Source: Mesostigma viride (Eukaryota > Streptophyta > Mesostigmatophyceae > Mesostigmatales > Mesostigmataceae). Taken from it: a stretch of 64,000 nucleotides of DNA. A program made the translations under genes and the position numbers. The notes under the pieces are model-generated. The model saw only the letters and a list, made by a program, of their open reading frames with translations, was not told where the DNA came from and ran no database searches. Shown here one piece after another: positions 62,301 to 64,000 of the stretch (positions within the stretch are counted from its first letter, which is position 1; every line of letters starts with the position of its first letter). Location: the NCBI GenBank assembly GCA_009746045.1, contig RPFO01000774.1:501970-565969 (forward strand), written 5' to 3'.

Positions 62301-62716
62301 GGGACGCCCTCCATTGCCTTCGTAACAAGTCCACACAAGGCCCACCTAAGCCCACGATCCTTCTCAGATGTTCCCAAGTCGCCAAAAGCCTTCTTGATGT
62401 TATCCCGAAGAGATTCCGCCCAATTTTCAGGAAGCCCGCCGTCACAGTTCTTCCTCTTCTTAATGCCGTTGCTCTCCGCCACCATGGCATTTAGTCTTGA
62501 AGCTGCGCAAGACAGAACCTCCGCGCTCATCTCTGGCGTCCTGTGGTTGTTTGCTTTCACGCGTTCCGCCATGATAGGAAAGATGTCATTGGCAATTTTG
62601 TACCCCTTGTTCTCGATGTACTTGTCGCTCCAGAGACCGCGAAGTGCAGGCTCCCGGTCGTCATTGGACAAGGGACGCGAACCGTCGGAAACGGCCCCCC
62701 GCCCCGATCGCGCCAT
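59369..62716 (-). CDS. Transposase-like protein with RNase-H-fold motifs (one frameshift)
   Basis: Minus-strand model: exon 62716-61221, 61067-60264, 60100-59369. ATG at 62716 opens MARSGRGAVSDG; the frame stays open further upstream but begins with TTG, and an AG acceptor at about 62778 allows another 5' exon. The first exon contains a frameshift at a run of 13 C (plus strand 61922-61934), which joins the N-terminal part (SPNMKDVHCEWTRKDYKHTL, VSKSKIYEVFISRHPE) to the Cys-rich part (CKHMPAC, CECGPECHAC, CLAPKCGIRNFMLC). Later come HTDYAENYQS, IGWSDNCSMQFKSRN and YFGEQHGKGEVDGAGGTVK, which I read as the three acidic-residue regions of a DDE/RNase-H fold. The last exon has CYCGGACAEERWWDC and YWLAEVLQEP. 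Similar motif strings occur in multi-copy uncharacterised transposon-like proteins of other eukaryotes; I cannot name the superfamily. It is either a nearly intact autonomous element or a recently inactivated one. Confidence 0.7.
61068..61220 (-). repeat. Intron with 72-bp tandem duplication that doubles the 5' splice site
   Basis: The intron of the transposase-like gene contains two copies, 72 bp apart, of CTTGGGCCAGAG followed by GTAATTTTTAGTGG (minus strand). Donors are at 61220-61219 and 61148-61147. The intron (153 bp) and the repeat (72 bp) are multiples of three and lack in-frame stops, so the frame stays open whichever donor is used or if the intron is kept. Confidence 0.75.
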
Positions 62717-62862
62717 CAGACTTTGGTCAGACGGCAGCTGATTTTTTTCGCCTCTTAATCCCGCGGCACCGAAAGCCCTGAGGATGAGTAATGATAAATA
62801 ATCACCATTAAAGACACGACGAAAACGATGGGCATCAAACAAGAACGACAAGCGTCATTAAT

Positions 62863-63418
62863 AACGCCGGCCGGCGCAACTGGATACATGTAAACCATAC
62901 AAAAGTGATTTTATGAAACACATACAGTTTGTCATTAATAACGACGGCCGGCGTAACTCGGGCGCAATTAAAAACCATTAAGAAGCAACTCAGGATATGC
63001 AGGCAGAAATCCTTCAGGTGTAAAAAAGATGTACAAACACACTTTTGGTAATGGGGCCTGATTGCGCAACTGCAAGATACCATTGGAAACGCCGGCCGGC
63101 GCAACTGGATGCATGTACATAAACCATACAAAAGTGATTTGCACAAAACCCCTACAATTTGTCATGAGTAACGACGGCCGGCGTAACTCGGTTGCATTTG
63201 AAAACCACAAAGAAGCAACTCAGGTAGTGAAGGCGGAAATCCCAGAGGTGATAAAATGTTTACCAACACAAAATGTTGATAAGCGTGCAAGCTTTTGCAA
63301 GTGCGCGCAAGATACCATTGGAAACGCCGGCCGGCGCAACTGGAACACCAAAACAAAAAACTTGATTTGCACGAAACCCATTCAGTTCGTCATGGATAAC
63401 GACGGCCGGCGCAACTTC
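62863..63418. repeat. Repeat cluster carrying CGCCGGCCGGCG palindromes
   Basis: Six copies of an about 21-bp motif of the form AAC-G(C/A)CGGCCGGCG-(C/T)AACT start at 62863, 62940, 63088, 63170, 63323 and 63398. Spacing alternates about 77-82 and 148-153 bp, i.e. an about 230-bp tandem unit with two motifs each. The surrounding unit is also partly conserved (CATACAAAAGTGATTT, GAAGCAACTCAGG). A seventh motif copy lies at 60213-60233, inside an intron of the adjacent transposase-like gene. This could be promoter elements or transposase-binding repeats. Confidence 0.8.
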
Positions 63419-64000
63419 ATGGCACTCACCACTTTCACCAAATGCCATGTCGCCATTATATTGAGGAAAGCGAAGTATGCCCACTTGAAGCTGTGGTCTG
63501 CAGAACATTGACACAAAATATGCATGGTATTTCAAGCAATGAATGCTATGTGTCAGGCATCAATGTCTTTATTGTATCCAAATGTGGTTAGGACGGAGGT
63601 TTACATTGGTTGCTATTTTAAGACAATGGCGTATAACCAAACATTGCACACACTCAAGAGTGTACTTATGCTGAACTGGAAAGGAACATTAAACCCCAAT
63701 AAGGTAGATATTTTTCTTTTACATTTTAATTTTTTATATACTACTTTATATAATATTATATTATATTATATTATATTATGCTATATTATGTTATATGAAA
63801 TAACATTAAAATTAACATAAAATTAAAATTATATATTAATTATAGTATATTATATAATTTATATTATATATTATATTCACGATGCTCTGTGTATTAATGA
63901 CATATCAGACACACCTACATCACATCGCCTTGATGTTTCCGTTGTATGGGTCCGGTCGGGCGTTGGTAGCTGGTCGACAACAATTCTACATTTCCTAAAA
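63419..64000. other. AT-rich right end
   Basis: No gene. From about 63716 to 63875 it is almost pure A/T with TATAT and ATATTAT runs. No matching left boundary for the transposase-like element was found. Confidence 0.45.

Overview
The window is nuclear DNA of a eukaryote. It has many short GT-AG introns, GC-rich coding exons, long simple-sequence arrays inside introns, and a dense graveyard of non-LTR retrotransposons. The protein set (a four-RRM polypyrimidine-tract-binding protein, a plant-like 2OG-Fe(II) oxygenase, mitochondrial dihydrolipoamide succinyltransferase, a SEC14/CRAL-TRIO protein) would fit a green-lineage alga or a similar protist, but nothing seen here fixes the species.

Layout. 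1-8.06 kb: broken, nested LINE copies, one of them split by a TTAA-flanked DNA transposon (3064-4781). 8.4-11.8 kb: 2OG-Fe(II) oxygenase on the minus strand (five exons rebuilt, 5' end not found). 13.56-25.34 kb: complete 14-exon PTB-like gene on the plus strand whose introns carry very large polypyrimidine arrays. 25.6-34.6 kb: second LINE cluster with an ORF1 remnant, RT-domain remnants, a fold-back element and one clean insertion with a target-site duplication. 34.75-35.94 kb: three 398-bp tandem units. 37.46-43.5 kb: DLST (E2 of 2-oxoglutarate dehydrogenase) on the minus strand. 46.64-53.07 kb: SEC14-like gene on the plus strand. 53.1-58 kb: mostly unrecognised sequence. 58-58.7 kb: LINE remnant with a second clean insertion. 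59.4-62.7 kb: transposase-like gene on the minus strand, with a palindromic repeat cluster just upstream at 62.9-63.4 kb.

The four housekeeping-type genes look functionally unrelated. The strongest shared theme is mobile DNA. At least three LINE 3'-end types (called A, B and C here) occur, each ending in a hairpin followed by a different short tandem tail. They have inserted into one another, and the copies within the window supply empty sites and target duplications that date the events relative to each other.

All gene models were built by hand from reading frame, splice-site phase and recalled family similarity; no database search or transcript data was available. Several apparent open-frame starts use TTG or GTG rather than ATG, so only starts with a real ATG were accepted.
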